Part shown: in pieces, positions 1-11,648 of the stretch | Layout: each line of letters opens with the position of its first letter | Position numbering within the stretch: position 1 is the first letter of the stretch | Assembly: GCF_902686445.1 (NCBI RefSeq) | Contig: NC_062219.1 | Coordinates: forward strand, 104,657,160 to 104,721,159 | Reading direction: 5' to 3' | From: Sciurus carolinensis | Taxonomy: Eukaryota > Chordata > Mammalia > Rodentia > Sciuridae | DNA: 64,000 bases | Notes under the pieces: model-generated | What the model was told of the DNA's origin: nothing | The model's database searches: none | What the model saw: the letters and a program-made list of their open reading frames with translations, nothing else | Translations under genes and position numbers: made by a program

Positions 1-273
1 TATGAATGAAGTGGATAACTGGGGACATGCTTTGGATTTATATTTTGTCCCAGGTGACTCATTTGCTCTTTGTTTCCTGGCTACCATAAGCCAACAGTTT
101 TCTATCACCACACACTTCTGCCATGATGTTCTGTTACCTCGGACCAAGAGGAATGGAATTGGCCAACCATGAACTAAATCTCTGAAACTGAACCATGAAC
201 CACCATAAATTTTTCTACCTCCAGTGTGTTCATGTTGGGTGTTTTGGTCACAGTGGCAAAAAGCTGACTAACA
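1..273 (+). mobile_element. MaLR-type LTR, 3' part
   Basis: This is the 3' end of a non-autonomous ERVL-MaLR LTR, cut by the window edge. The last 40 bases read gttttggtcacagtggcaaa then aagctgactaaca, the usual terminus of rodent and eutherian MaLR LTRs. The same ending recurs in the copies at 12928 and 57908. No internal retroviral sequence follows, so it is probably a solo LTR. The subfamily cannot be fixed by eye. Confidence 0.7.
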
Positions 274-280
274 AAATGTC

Positions 281-432
281 ATTGAAATTTTGATAGTGAT
301 TTTTTATTGAATTTGTAGGTTGCTTTGGATAGGTAAGGATATGCTAAGAGTATTCTTGCAATTCATGCACATGGGATAACTTTTTATTTAGTTGTGTCCA
401 TTTTCAAATTCTTTCATCAATGGACTGTCTCT
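281..432 (-). mobile_element. L1 ORF2 fragment
   Basis: The stretch resembles the reverse complement of the L1 ORF2 segment just downstream of the reverse-transcriptase core (landmarks: gatagtgattttttattgaa, tgtaggttgctttggatagg, ttctttcatcaatggactgt). It has many substitutions, has no open frame of note, and starts directly after the MaLR LTR. It is an old truncated copy. Confidence 0.55.
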
Positions 433-594
433 AGGTCTACTTGGACAGGCCTGGAATCTGGGCACTTGGATAGACCTGGTGCTGATTCTGTTGCAGTCTG
501 GAGTCACAGGGGCCAGTCTGGCCTTATGGATCAATACAGTGTGTCCAGTGCTGTGCTACCCAGGCTTGCAGGAGGAGTGACTCTGGTAATGTGA
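433..594. repeat. imperfect short repeats rich in GGCCTGG/CTGG
   Basis: A relatively GC-rich patch in AT-rich surroundings, made of loosely repeated units built on words such as ggcctgg, gacctgg and ggccagtctgg, roughly 20-25 bp apart. Similar degenerate minisatellite-like stretches occur inside old L1 elements, and this one abuts an L1 fragment. Two overlapping frames of 62 and 66 codons cross it; both look like chance frames of a repetitive tract. Confidence 0.3.
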
Positions 595-1855
595 AACTGT
601 TTTTTCTCTCTTCTCCATTGTCTTTTATTTCTTTGCTCCACCCAGTTGTTGTAATCTCTTTCCTAGATTCCTTGACTTTTCCAAAAATATTTTCATGCAT
701 TGATAGTTGTCTAAAGTAACAGTTCTTCTAGGGGATAAGCACTGAAAAGTTGGGCTTTTCTTCAACTTGCAGATGTCATTCTCTTCCATTTAAAACTTCT
801 TTTTAAATCAGCATGGCTCATCATTGTAACTCTAAATAATAGTGGATAACTAGTAATTAGTTACTTTGTTCTAGTAACACACATGTATTTTAATACTGGG
901 CTACAAATGACTATGTATAGCCTCCTTTAAACTTCGCTTGCTATTTTCTTCTTATTTTATAATAAAGAAAAAAAGCACAGAGAAATTAAGTGAAATGCCA
1001 ACAAACACTTCATTGAGTGGTAGAGTGCAGACCTAGATACAATCTATGTTGTAATCTATGCTCAATAACACATTTTATTTATTTTTCACAATGATCTCTA
1101 GTCATTAGAATCACAATTGTACATAATTTATGCTTCTGGTACTCACAACAGGCACTGGTAATCTATTTCTCTAGTCCTTCCCACTTATCTAGGCATGGTT
1201 ACATAATCCTTAATACAATATTCTAGGAAGATGCTATCAATGTTCAAATCTTTCTACAAATCCTGAACTAGTCTAGAGCCTAACTTTATAACCAGAAAAA
1301 CTAGAACCATGTTGTTTGCTCTGCTGCAGATTTTGTAGTTACTCACTCCACATCATTACCTACACCTTTTAAAAATTTTCCTATTTATTTGTTTATTTGC
1401 CATGAAAGAGACATACCTCTCTCAAGGATCAGAGTGAAAAATGTGGATTAGTTCAAGGTGATCATGATATCAGCATTCCCTTTAGTAGTCACCAATTTAG
1501 GAATGATGATAAAATGTAATCTGGAAAACGTGATAGGGGAGCAAAAGAACAAGCTGGGGAAAGGGTGTTCTAAAAAATATTTTCTTTGTTCTTAAAGAAG
1601 AGACATGTGAAAAAATACAATTCATCCTCTTCTTTATGCCTTAGGACTAACATACTTTGGGAAGTCATCAGCTGTACAAGTCTGCAGATACCATTCCTAT
1701 AGGATGTGCATGATCAAAATACTACAAATTCCCCCAAACTGAGCAGATTAAAATTGTGCAAATTTATTACATTTCTCTGGGTCAAGATTTCAAGTATAGC
1801 TTAGCTGGGTTTTCTGCTGAGATTTTTACAACTCTGTAATCAAGGTATTGGTGAG
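595..1855. other. intergenic, mostly unassigned; faint MIR near 975-1060
   Basis: No gene is seen. Bases around 975-1060 (cacagagaaattaagtgaaa, then a cattgagtggtagagtgcag word) look like a decayed MIR in reverse orientation. The rest is AT-rich sequence I cannot assign. Confidence 0.35.
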
Positions 1856-2232
1856 TGCATTAATCAGCTTTCCTTCATTATAATGAAATACCTGAGACAA
1901 TTAACTTAAAGGTATAAAGGTTTTTTGAGCACACAGTTTTGAAAGTTCCAATCAAGGATGGGAAAACCCATAGCTTTGAACATCTGGTGGGAATTCTGAT
2001 GGCTAAAGCAGAGTACAGAGCAGAGCAAAGTGCACAGTTCATTGCCAGGAGGCAAAAGAGACAGACAGGCCAGGGTCTCACAATCCTCTTCGGTGGTTTA
2101 CCCAATGGACTAATGACTTCCCATTTGGACCCACCTCTTAAATTTTCTGCCACTTTCCAATAACATCACCCTGGAGACCAAGCATTTAGCACATGAACAT
2201 TTTGGTTCATTTTCAAGATCCAAACCATAACA
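1856..2232 (-). mobile_element. MaLR-type LTR, reverse orientation
   Basis: Read on the minus strand it begins tgttatggtttggatc and runs to an agctgattaatgca end, the start and end pattern of MaLR LTRs in the MLT1/MST/MT group. Both strands contain frames of 74-91 codons here. They lie entirely inside the LTR and are not genes. Confidence 0.7.
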
Positions 2233-2471
2233 ATCAGAATGCATTTTTATCTGGAGACTCATTATAGAAGAATCCATTTCTAAGTTCATTCAGGATGTTG
2301 GAAGAATTCATTTATTTCCAGTCATATGATTGAGAGTTATGAATTTTTTTTCTTGGCTAGAGGCCACTCTCAAATTTTATAAGCTACACAGATTCCAGAG
2401 CTCATCTACAACTCTTTGCTATAGTGGATTCTATAATATGGCCACTTCATTCATTAAGGTTTCAAGGTAAG

Positions 2472-2472
<1 letters not shown>

Positions 2473-2518
<46 letters not shown>

Positions 2519-2534
2519 CCTCTCTTTTGCTCTC
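2473..2534 (+). repeat. (TC)n microsatellite
   Basis: An almost uninterrupted CT dinucleotide run of about 35 bases followed by interrupted CT-rich sequence. It is a polypyrimidine/polypurine tract that could take up H-DNA. It is likely length-polymorphic. Confidence 0.95.
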
Positions 2535-3339
2535 TCCATCTCTCCCTCTCCTGAAACTTTTAGCTATTTGTGAGAAAGAGAATGAGCATACTGACTTTCT
2601 ACATGTAAAAACATACTTAAAAGTCTAGTTTCAACAATGAATGGATGTTCTCCCACTGATGCTCAAGTCACACTGGACAAACTCATTAATGGATGTAAGG
2701 AGACATTTCTCTCTACTCTCTTTTCACCTGTAAAGAGTAGCAAGGGAGAACTGGATCCAAACAAGGTATATCAAAAATATCCATACTTTCATTTATTTTT
2801 GCATTCATACATTCATTCAGTAAACTTTCCAGGAAAATGTAATGTAAAGTAGAAGTTGCAGCAGATGCAAAGATCGTACACATACATGTAATCTAATGGC
2901 AGGAAAAAAAAAAGACAATTAAGTATGAAATAATGCAGAAACTAGTAACTGCCTTAAAAGATGAACATGTCTTGGCAAGAATCAGTGCCTCCTATCACTG
3001 CCACTAAGTTTTCCTAGGAGGAGAGAGAAAGCATGCCCAACAAAAAAGGTAAATCAGAACATACAAAAACAGGGAGGAAGAACATTTGCAGAAGAGGAAT
3101 ATATGCACAAAAGAAAAAAGAAAAGTGTTTAGTGTATGAAAGTATGAATAGGGAAAACTTACGATACAATGTGAAAGGACAATATGTGAAAGAACTCCCA
3201 GGAACAAAAAAAAAAAAAAAAAAATTGAGGTTTAAAAATTAGGTGAACAGAAAAAGAATGTGCCACAATCTATAATGTGTCTCATGGGACCCCATCTCAT
3301 TATGATAACTGAAAATCATTTACAAATTAGGACAATTGA
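2535..3339. other. unassigned, with A19 run at 3206-3224
   Basis: No gene is seen. The segment ends with a purine-rich stretch leading into a run of 19 A (3206-3224), which could be the tail of an unrecognised retrosequence. I found no clear target-site duplication. Short frames of 67-71 codons on both strands have no recognisable product. Confidence 0.3.
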
Positions 3340-3558
3340 GGTCAAGCGCAGTGGTGCACACCTGTAATCCCAGTGACTTGGGAGGCTGAGACATGGAGAT
3401 CTCAAGTTCAATGCCAGTCTCAGCAAAAGCAAGGCACTAAGCAGCTCAGTGAGACTCTGTCTCTAAAAGAAATACAAAACAGGGCTGAGTATGTGGCTCA
3501 GTGGTTCAGTGCCCCTGAGTTCAATCCTCAATATCTGCCCCCCCCCAAAAAAAAAGAG
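3340..3558 (+). mobile_element. squirrel B1-ID composite SINE
   Basis: The left half is B1/7SL-like: cacctgtaatcccagtgact, ggaggctgagacatggagat and a gactctgtctctaaa block. The right half is tRNA-Ala/ID-like: ggctgagtatgtggctcagt, cctgagttcaatcctc. A C9-then-A9 tail follows. Flanking copies of ttaggacaa[t/c]tga (3327-3339 and 3559-3571) are a 13-bp target-site duplication with one mismatch. The 83-codon frame here is SINE-derived. Confidence 0.88.
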
Positions 3559-3571
3559 TTAGGACAACTGA

Positions 3572-4955
3572 TATATAGTGTGATTTCTAGATACACTATG
3601 AGCTTAGAGTTTGCATTATCATAATTTCCAGAACATAACAGAAATACTAAAGCTATCTGCAGAAAATCATCTCAAAGGTAGTAATGTAAAATATAAAACT
3701 TGCTCATAGGAAAGCTAAGTTAACCCTAAAAATCAATCATTTTCCTTTTCCTCCTTGTACCTCTCTCCTAAACTTTAGTCATTTAATGTTCTCATGAGTA
3801 GCTTTCAGGTCTTCTGTTAGAATCATTTTATTAATTAAAAGACAAGTGTCTCCTAGCAGGTTTTATTTTAAGGAATTCAAATATTAAGACATAAGAAAAA
3901 CTGTAATGGAGGTGATTCTGGACATGAACCCAAAGTCAAACCTTTACTCTGTTAGGGAAAAAGTTTGGCTCACAGTGTGTCTCCAAGTTTGGGATCCTGG
4001 AATTCCTTAGAAGGTATCCACCAGAGTCTCAGTGCCTTATATGAGTATCTTATTTTACCTTCCCCATCCCTGAAGTTTATTCATCATCACTGACTCAGAT
4101 TCAGAGGTCATTTGGATTTTAAAATAGAAGAACTTAGAGGGTGTGTCTTGTGCCTCCTGTGTAATACTGTAGCTAAACAAATGATTTAGGAGGCACATGA
4201 GCCAACAGACATGGAGTAAAGCAAATCATTAGATTTATTAGCATGTGGAAGAATGTCTTGTATAGTTTTATAATTGTGTGCATTCATATTGTTCTATTTG
4301 GATTTTTATTTCTTCCTGAAACTCATTCTCAAACTCTCATGGACCTCCATTCTAGAAAAAAAATTAAATCTTTAGAGAGATTATACATTCATGTTTGAGA
4401 TAGCAATAAATAATATTCCTCTAGGATCAAATGTGAGCCTCTTAATGGAGAAAGAAATGAATTTTATTTCTGCTCAGTTTGAAAGTTACAGTTGGTCTCA
4501 TGATAGATAAAATAAACAATATTTTGAAAACCTATCTTTACTCCTAGAATGGGAGATGTAAAGGGAGAAGCACTGGACCTCCAGTGTTCAGCAAACACTA
4601 GAGAATAAATAAACAAATGGAGTGTGTATTTATTTATTTTCTGATTTTTTGCAGTTGATATCTACAAGCATATCATCAGGCTATGGCTAGCACTGTTTCA
4701 GTGAAATCTTGAAGGAGCAAATACAGCACTAGCTCTATTCTGAAGAACAGAACTTCCACTCCTCATTCTTGATAACAAGATAGTCAGTTACCTAACACAT
4801 GTAATGAATGCCTGCACTTTGTTGGGTACTGTCTAGGAACTGGTATAAGATAGGAACAGAAGATTCAGCAAGTGCCAGAATGTAAAAATAGTGGAGGACA
4901 GGCAGTGTTAAGGGGTGGGATGTTGCATAGCATGTGTCAAATATTCAGAAAGAAA
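3572..4955. other. intergenic, unassigned; faint old repeats
   Basis: No gene or RNA gene is seen. AT-rich unique-looking sequence. A short stretch near 4795-4880 resembles the old dispersed repeat discussed at 16715 (tttgttgggtactgtctagg). Confidence 0.35.
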
Positions 4956-4959
4956 AAAC

Positions 4960-5640
4960 AGTGTTCATTTTTCTTTAGGTAAATGCAAACTAAAGCAACA
5001 GATACACCACTTCCCATTGATTAGAATGACTGAAATCCAGAGGGGAGGAAGAAGACAACACCAACTATTTATGAGAATGCAGAGCAATACAAACTCTACT
5101 CATTCATGAAAAGTGGTATAAGCACTTTGTATGATGGTTTGTTTACTTCTGAAGGTACTAACTAGTCTTATCTGGAAATTCTATCTAAGATATTTATCTT
5201 ATTTGAAAATTTAGATGCACACAAAACTTACATATGAATGTTCAAGGCAGTTTTATACAAAGTCTAGATGCAATCATGGTGTTCTCCAACAGGTAAAAAG
5301 TAAACACACTCTGATACAGTCACTTGGTGAAATATCCATCAATAAAAAGGAATGGATTAACAACCCTTCCAAAAACATGGATGAATCTTAAAGTCACATT
5401 GTTACAAAAGTCAGTCTGAAAAACTACAAATTCTACAAATCCATTTGCATGACATCCTGCAAGAGGTAAAAACCAGAGAGATGGTAAACAAATCAATGGC
5501 TCTATAAATCTAAAATTATTCTTAAGTAAGATTTTATCAGAAAATAAACAAAGTATAAAGAAGGAGATGCTAAATTGGGGGATAAGATAATAGTTTTTCA
5601 AAATGTCATACTTGAGTACCTGTAAAAATCCAGATGGGAA
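4960..5640 (+). mobile_element. ancient L1 (L1M-like) ORF2 3' fragment
   Basis: The order of landmarks matches the C-terminal ORF2/3' end of old L1: ttgattagaatgactgaaat, a caaggcagttttatac segment, aatatccatcaataaaaagg, and acatggatgaatcttaaagt. It is heavily mutated with no long frame. The 93-codon minus-strand frame at 5320-5601 is antisense to it. Confidence 0.6.
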
Positions 5641-7777
5641 TATTTATTAACTTATTTAGGATTAATTATTTAAAGTCTCATATGTGCCAGTCACTGTTCT
5701 GTGAATTATATAAAATGTAACCCATTTTCCCTAAACCTATAGTGAGAAAGATAAATATATAGCAAATAATTATATAAGTGGTATGACATGTGTGTCAGTG
5801 AGTGCTAAGAAGGTTGGTGATGTGAAAGAACATTGGGGAAGACAGTACATGTGGGAAACAATAGAGTTTGTGGATCTAGAACTGAGCATAGGTTCCAATA
5901 AGGAGACAGAGGCCACTCCTGAGCCCCCAAAACCCAGATAGCTCAGGTTGCTCTATTTGGTTCCATTCTGTGAAGATCTAAACTAGTCAGAAGTGTCATA
6001 AAACAGATTTGAACCTGTTTCTTCTCTGAAGGTAATAAATGCACAAATCCTTTGACTATGGAATGACGCTGGATGTTGGCAGTCAAGACTGAGTATTCAG
6101 AACTCTAAGTGAAAAGCAAAAGGGGAAACTATTGAGAAAGAGGTCATGGTTCAATGTAGTATATTCTGAATGGTTATGAATTAAATGATTTTGGAGAATT
6201 ACAAAAACATAGTTTCTCCACTGAGCCCCACTGCAAAGAATTCAGATTAAAGAGATGTGGGTGGGTTTCTCCCCAGTGACTCTGAGGTCTAATTTGGGGT
6301 TAAAGTTGAGAAGAGGAGGATTCCAGGCAATGGTAGTGTGATTAGCAAATGCAATCTGCAAGCACATACAAGGTCACAAGAGAGAGATAAGGAGACATGA
6401 AATATAATATTAATAGACACAAAATAAATCTGTGACAGAAAGATGATATTAAGATTCTGGGCCCAGCTGACAGAATCAAAAGAGGATGCACTTAGAAAGA
6501 GAGACCTTGATATTAGTCTAAGGATACTCTAAATATACTTAGCACAGAGGATGAATGGTAGAGAAGAAGGGAAAGATAAAGTTATCAGAGATAATGGTAG
6601 TCCTCAAAAGGAAACTATCAGCAGTTTTCAGGGCACTGGGGAAATATTTGGGGAGTCTTCTGAGGTTGAGAAGGAGGCAGTAAACCAAATGATATTATCT
6701 ACTTAGAAATTGTGAAGGGTTGGTAACTTTTTCAAGTCTGCTAATCAGGTGAAGGGAGTATATTAATAAAAGTTCTTTTTAGAAATATCAGAAACCAATT
6801 CCAAAAATTTGAATAGAAAATAAATACTGTAAAAAGTTGGTGGTAGCTTACAGAATTGCTATGAAGTATGGAGAAGGAGGTGGGTAAAACAGATATTCCC
6901 ATAGATTGCTGTGACCCAGAGACTATATAGGGAAAGCTAAACCTGTGTTCTCTAGGTTGTCTCTGCTTTCCTTGAGAACTGCTGTAAGAAGGAAGGAAGA
7001 GGCCAGTTGATGAAACTGCCATGGGTGTACAATCAGTCTGAAACTCAAATGACTTGAAGATGTCCCCATGGGAATTGGCTCCGAACTTAAACTATGCTGA
7101 GACTGTGGGTCAAACTGTAACAGCCCCACGCCCATAGCAGAGTGGAGCCATGTGGAGTTTGAGAATACTTCAGGACCTGATCAAGCTAGAACAAGTGCTT
7201 CACAGCTGGTGTCAGCTTGGGAAAAGACTGAATTCAAGAAATCAAGAAAGCTGATGTTGAGTCAATCAAGGCAATATCATTGTGAAGAATTCTGCCATTT
7301 TGGTTCAGTGATATCCTCAGAATACTTGGTTATTAATGACTTAAACTAGAAAATAACATAAGGCAACTCTTAAAGTATTAATTCAGTTTTCATATTATCA
7401 CTTGCTTTACCACTTACTTTATATTTCCCTGGAAGCAGACTACTGACTCTTGCTAGTATGTACTTTCAACTCCCAGCACCTTGGGCAATACTAATTTCTT
7501 AGTTGATGCTTAGTAAATTTTTGTGAAACTAATGTCTCCATGTTTAGATAATTAGATGGTTAAATGAATGGATAAGCAAATTCTATAGAATCTCCATATT
7601 TCTTTAAAATAGAGAGTAAGACCATTAGAAAGATAATTTTGAACAATTATTTTATCTCATTAGAGTCCACAAGAATTTGAAGATACTGTTATGAAGAACA
7701 GATCGAGTTTTTCCAACATGTTTGAGATACCTATCCCAAAACACAGGTCAAACAAAAATCAGATTTTGGCTTGTAGT
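5641..7777. other. intergenic; old L2/dispersed-repeat-like traces
   Basis: No gene is seen. Around 5670-5860 (tgtgccagtcactgttctgt, then gtgagtgctaagaaggttgg) and near 6305-6420 (gaggattccaggcaatggta) there are words typical of old mammalian dispersed repeats. 6740-7350 holds overlapping short frames (65-93 codons) on both strands with no known protein features. Confidence 0.35.
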
Positions 7778-7871
7778 TGATATGATTTGAATTTTGTGCC
7801 CCCCAAAATGATATTGAAGTCCTAGGACAGTATCTGTGTGAATGTGACTTGATTTGGAAATAGGATCTTTT
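7778..7871 (+). mobile_element. MLT1-type LTR, left part
   Basis: Begins tgatatgatttgaattttgt and continues ttgaagtcctaggacagt and gtgacttgatttggaaatag, the opening of an MLT1-family MaLR LTR. The match breaks at about 7871, where a T-rich L1 tail starts. The right part resumes at about 9544, so later insertions split the LTR. Confidence 0.75.
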
Positions 7872-8908
7872 TTTTCATATTTCTTTACTTTTATTTTACA
7901 CGTTAATTTAATAGTCATTTTTAAAATTATTACTGTGCATCTCAATTAGTCCCCAAAACTTAGTTTCTCCTACAATCATGTTTCTGAATATTGAATTTAA
8001 TTCACATTAATAAAATCACCAATTTTTTCCATTTTATTTTTTTCCTAGAAAATATTTTTTAAATGTATTTTTAACTGATACATAAAGTATGCAGATTATT
8101 CATATTAGTGGGGTTAAAAGATAATATTTTGATACATGTGTATACTGTGTAATGTTTAATTCAGGTAAACATATCTATCTCCTTATTTATCATTTCTTTA
8201 TGGAGAAACTTTTAAAATTCTTTCTTCTAGTTTTTTGAAATATACAATATGTTATTAACTATAGTCACCCTACTGTGCAATTGCCCACCAGAAGTTCTTA
8301 GACCTATCTAACTGTAACTTAGTGCCTATTGACCAACCTTTCCCCATCCTTCCTGCCCTCCTACTCTCCCCAGAATTTGGTTACTCCTCTCTGATGTCAA
8401 CTTCTACGAGATCAACTTATTTAGATTCCACATGATTGAAATCATGAGCTACTTCTCTTCCTATCCTGGCTCATTTCACTTACCATATGAAGGATCTTTA
8501 GTTCCATCCATGTTGTCACACATGACAGGATTTCATTTGGGGGGCTTGATAGTATCCAATTGCATGTGTATACTTTCTTTACTTACTCTCCAGTTGATGG
8601 GCATTTGTTTTCATTTCTTGGCTATTGTGGATAGCGCTCCAGTGAACATGGGAGTGCAGGTGTCTCTTCAACACACTGATTTCATTTCCTCTGAATATAT
8701 ACCCAGTAGTGAGATTGCTAGATTTCTCTCATAATTGTGGTCTAAATTTTTTAATAAACTCCATAATGTTTTCCATGATGACTTTAGTAACTTAAATTCT
8801 TACTAACATTGTGTAAGGTTTTCCTTTTCTCCACATCTCTGCCAGCATTTGTTATCTTTAGCTTTTTAATAATAGCCATTCTTACTGGGGTAAGGTGATA
8901 TCTTGGAA
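7872..8908 (-). mobile_element. L1 3' end and ORF2 C-terminal region
   Basis: A T-rich start (minus-strand poly-A side) leads into a 3' UTR and then the reverse complement of the ORF2 end. Landmarks are tccatccatgttgtcacaca, gttgatgggcatttgttttc, ttggctattgtggatagcgc and tctccacatctctgccagca. The 100-codon plus-strand frame at 8432-8734 is antisense ORF2. Divergence suggests an older L1MA-like copy rather than a young squirrel L1. Confidence 0.75.
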
Positions 8909-8944
8909 ATAGTGTCTTTACTTCTTCTTGTTGTTATTATTGTT

Positions 8945-9103
8945 GTTAATCTCTTACTGTGTCTAATTTATAAATTAAACCTTAATCAGGTATGCATGTG
9001 TGGGAAGAAAATAGTAAATATTGGGTTTGGAATGATCAGTGGTTTCAGGCGTCCCCTGAGGGTCTTACATTTCCCCAAAATAAGTGGGGACTGTTATACT
9101 TCT
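8945..9103. mobile_element. Tigger-like (TcMar) DNA transposon fragment
   Basis: Landmarks are gtctaatttataaattaaac, cagtggtttcaggcgtcccc and ataagtggggactgttatac. They match the terminal region of Tigger/MER2-group elements from memory. Only one end is visible, with no transposase frame. Confidence 0.6.
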
Positions 9104-9194
9104 TCAGATGCTTTCATGATAGTTGGTCTTTAGACATTTTTGTGTTCTGTTTTGTATTTTTAGAGTAGGTAAAGGACCTAAGATTCATACCTTT

Positions 9195-9535
9195 ACATTC
9201 TTATTTTAAAAATTATTTTTAGTTATATTGGATATAATAAACCCTGCCTTTATCACGAAAGCATAGAACACAACCTGCCAGGATTCAGTCCCCAGCACTT
9301 TCCCCCACCCACTCCACTCCCCTCCCTCCACACCACCATCCCTCTTCGATTCATTTACAGTTCACTTTTCTTTTTTTAATAAGTGCATTATGGATACACC
9401 TGATACTGGAACCCTCTGTGGCACATCCACACATGAACATACTAAATTCCGGTCAGATTCATTCTACTGTTCTTTCCTTTTCCTTTCCCTTCTTCCTCCT
9501 CCTCCTTCTTCCTTCCTTTACCTACTCTCCTGATC
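9195..9535 (-). mobile_element. L1 3' UTR fragment
   Basis: Reverse-oriented L1 3' end: T-rich start, tattggatataataaaccct, C-rich tract cccccacccactccactccc, ttaataagtgcattatggat, ending in a CT-rich run. The layout resembles the 3' UTR pieces at 28665 and 33064. It lies inside the split MLT1 LTR. Confidence 0.6.
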
Positions 9536-9543
9536 TTTTCTCT

Positions 9544-9871
9544 AAGATAAAAGGTCTTTAAAGAGGTAATCAATTTAAAATGAGGTCATGAGAGTGGGCT
9601 CTAAATCAATATGATTGATGTCCTCACTGAAACTTGAACACAGGTAGACCCTGGAAGACATATTCATCTGCAGGCCAACAATTGTCTGAGGCTACCACAA
9701 ATCAGGAGAGAGGCACGGAGTAGATTCCCCGCTACAGCCTTCAGAGGGAGCATGGCTCTGCCAACAACTTGACTTTGGATTTCTGGTCTCTAAAACTCTG
9801 GGACAATAGACTTCTGATACTCTAAGCTATCAATTTGTAATTGTTTTGGCAGTCCTACCAAGCTAATGCAG
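9544..9871 (+). mobile_element. MLT1-type LTR, right part
   Basis: Resumes with ggtctttaaagaggtaatca, tgaggtcatgagagtgggct, ctctaaaactctgggacaat and ends gcagtcctaccaagctaatg, the MLT1 3' end. Together with 7778-7871 it forms a near-complete LTR once the inserts are removed. The shared word g[a/g]tcttt at both edges may be the target-site duplication of the inserted L1. Confidence 0.75.
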
Positions 9872-11330
9872 TGGTAAACAAGATTTTTGGTAGGGAAAAA
9901 AGAAGGCCTAAACATGCGTGTGTGACTGCTTTCTTTACCATGAAAAAGACTTTTGTTCATTTTATTCATTTCTTTCTGTAGAAAACTTACAGCAATTATC
10001 TTAAAGCTTCATGACAAAGACACAAAGAATAAAACCTGTTTTAAGAAGAGAAATTTGAAATATCACATAGAGATAATTCTTTCATGGTATTTTGTTGTCA
10101 AAGAGAGAGTGGTAGATGGAAGTCAAGAGGGTCATTGAAGGCTTTCGTTGTTGTTGTTAACATGGGGAAAATTACAGTCTGCATGAATAAACATGATAAG
10201 GCTATGTGAATAGCATGAGAAGAACATTGTCTTTGTGTAGGTGAGAGGGAATAGGGTCCAGTGAAGGGAAGGCAGCCTAGACCTGTAGTAGTAGTTTTCT
10301 CCTTCATATTTCTGAAGCATTTTTAAAATATTTGCAGATTTTAAAAACTGCAAAAATTGTATATTAAAACTTTTATCTTGCCAAAAAAAGGAGAATTAGG
10401 GGATGATTAACCATTTTATAAAAGAACCTTTTAAATAGCAAACTCCCTCAGTGCACTTAAAGGAGTTTAATATTGAATTTGCACTCTACTTTTTAAGGGG
10501 CAAGTCTATTGCTTAACATGGGGTACATCTGTATACAATTATACAGTGCAGAAGTAAAGAGACATGTGGCTACACTGCTATGCCTGTAGTTTGGTATTTT
10601 AAGGCATAATGTAGAGCATTCACCCTATAGACTGAGAATTTAATAATTTGGAGAGATTGTTTTGTTTAATTTTATGCTGGCAGGATTATGGGGTGGAGGT
10701 TGCTGACACATTAACATATTTTTCACTTGAGATGATGTTGCAGCTGTCTGAGAAATTTTTCTTTGTTTTTTTCATAAATGAATAAACTCAAATGTAACTT
10801 TTGGTCTCCTTCACTGCCTCTGTGCTTTTATATATTCTGCACAAGTGCCCCAATGTTCCATTCTATTTTAACTATAAAATATAATAATGCATTAAAGGGA
10901 GGTGGTAACGTTTATCATAAAGTTATAGTTTTTCCACTTTGCTTTCCAAATCCATTTAAGTTAGCAGCACAAAGCATAGTTCCTTTATAATGCTTATGTT
11001 CCTAGCAAAAGCATATAAATATTCCATCCACAAAACTGGTTCATAAAGAGCATGTTATAAGAAGGGATATTTTAGGTAACATCAGTACATATGTGTAAAC
11101 CCTATATAATTTAGGCTGTAAATCCACAGGATCTCAAACTCTTTGTGCTGAGAGTTCATACAAACTTCTTAATGAGATCAGAAGAGAGGCACCTGCTGGC
11201 AACTTCTCTCCTGTAATTACTATACTGGGTGAATTCCTGCTTTACATACAAGAAAATGAATCTGAATTAAATTATAACTATATGATACCAAAGAAAAACT
11301 AAATATTAAAAATTTAGCCTACCATCTGGT
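9872..11330. other. intergenic, unassigned
   Basis: No gene, RNA gene or clear repeat is seen. There are short frames on both strands (61-73 codons) without recognisable domains. Confidence 0.35.
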
Positions 11331-11648
11331 TCTTTACTATCCAATATGGTAGCCATAACCACAAGGGGTTACTGGGCACTTGAAAAGTAGTACTCTCAAT
11401 TGAGATGTGCTTTCAGTGTAAAAGAGACACTAGATTCTTGGATTTTCAGCATGAAAATTAAAGTATCTCATTAAAATTTTTTAACATTGATTACACATTG
11501 AATAACATTTTGGATATGCTGGATTAGATAGTATATATTATTGAAACTAAATTTATCTGTTTCTTTTTACCTTTTTCTGAAGACATAAAAATTTAAAATT
11601 ATGTATGTGGCTCACATTACATATCTATAGGGTAACAGTGCTATAGGT
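11331..11648. mobile_element. MER5A-like hAT-Charlie element, near full length
   Basis: A non-autonomous DNA transposon. One end reads actatccaatatggtagcca, the middle has gggcacttgaaaagtagtac and caattgagatgtgctttcag, and the other end has atgtggctcacattacatat then agggtaacagtgctat. These are the recalled landmarks of MER5A. The two ends are loosely inverted, as expected for its terminal repeats. It has no coding capacity. Confidence 0.72.
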
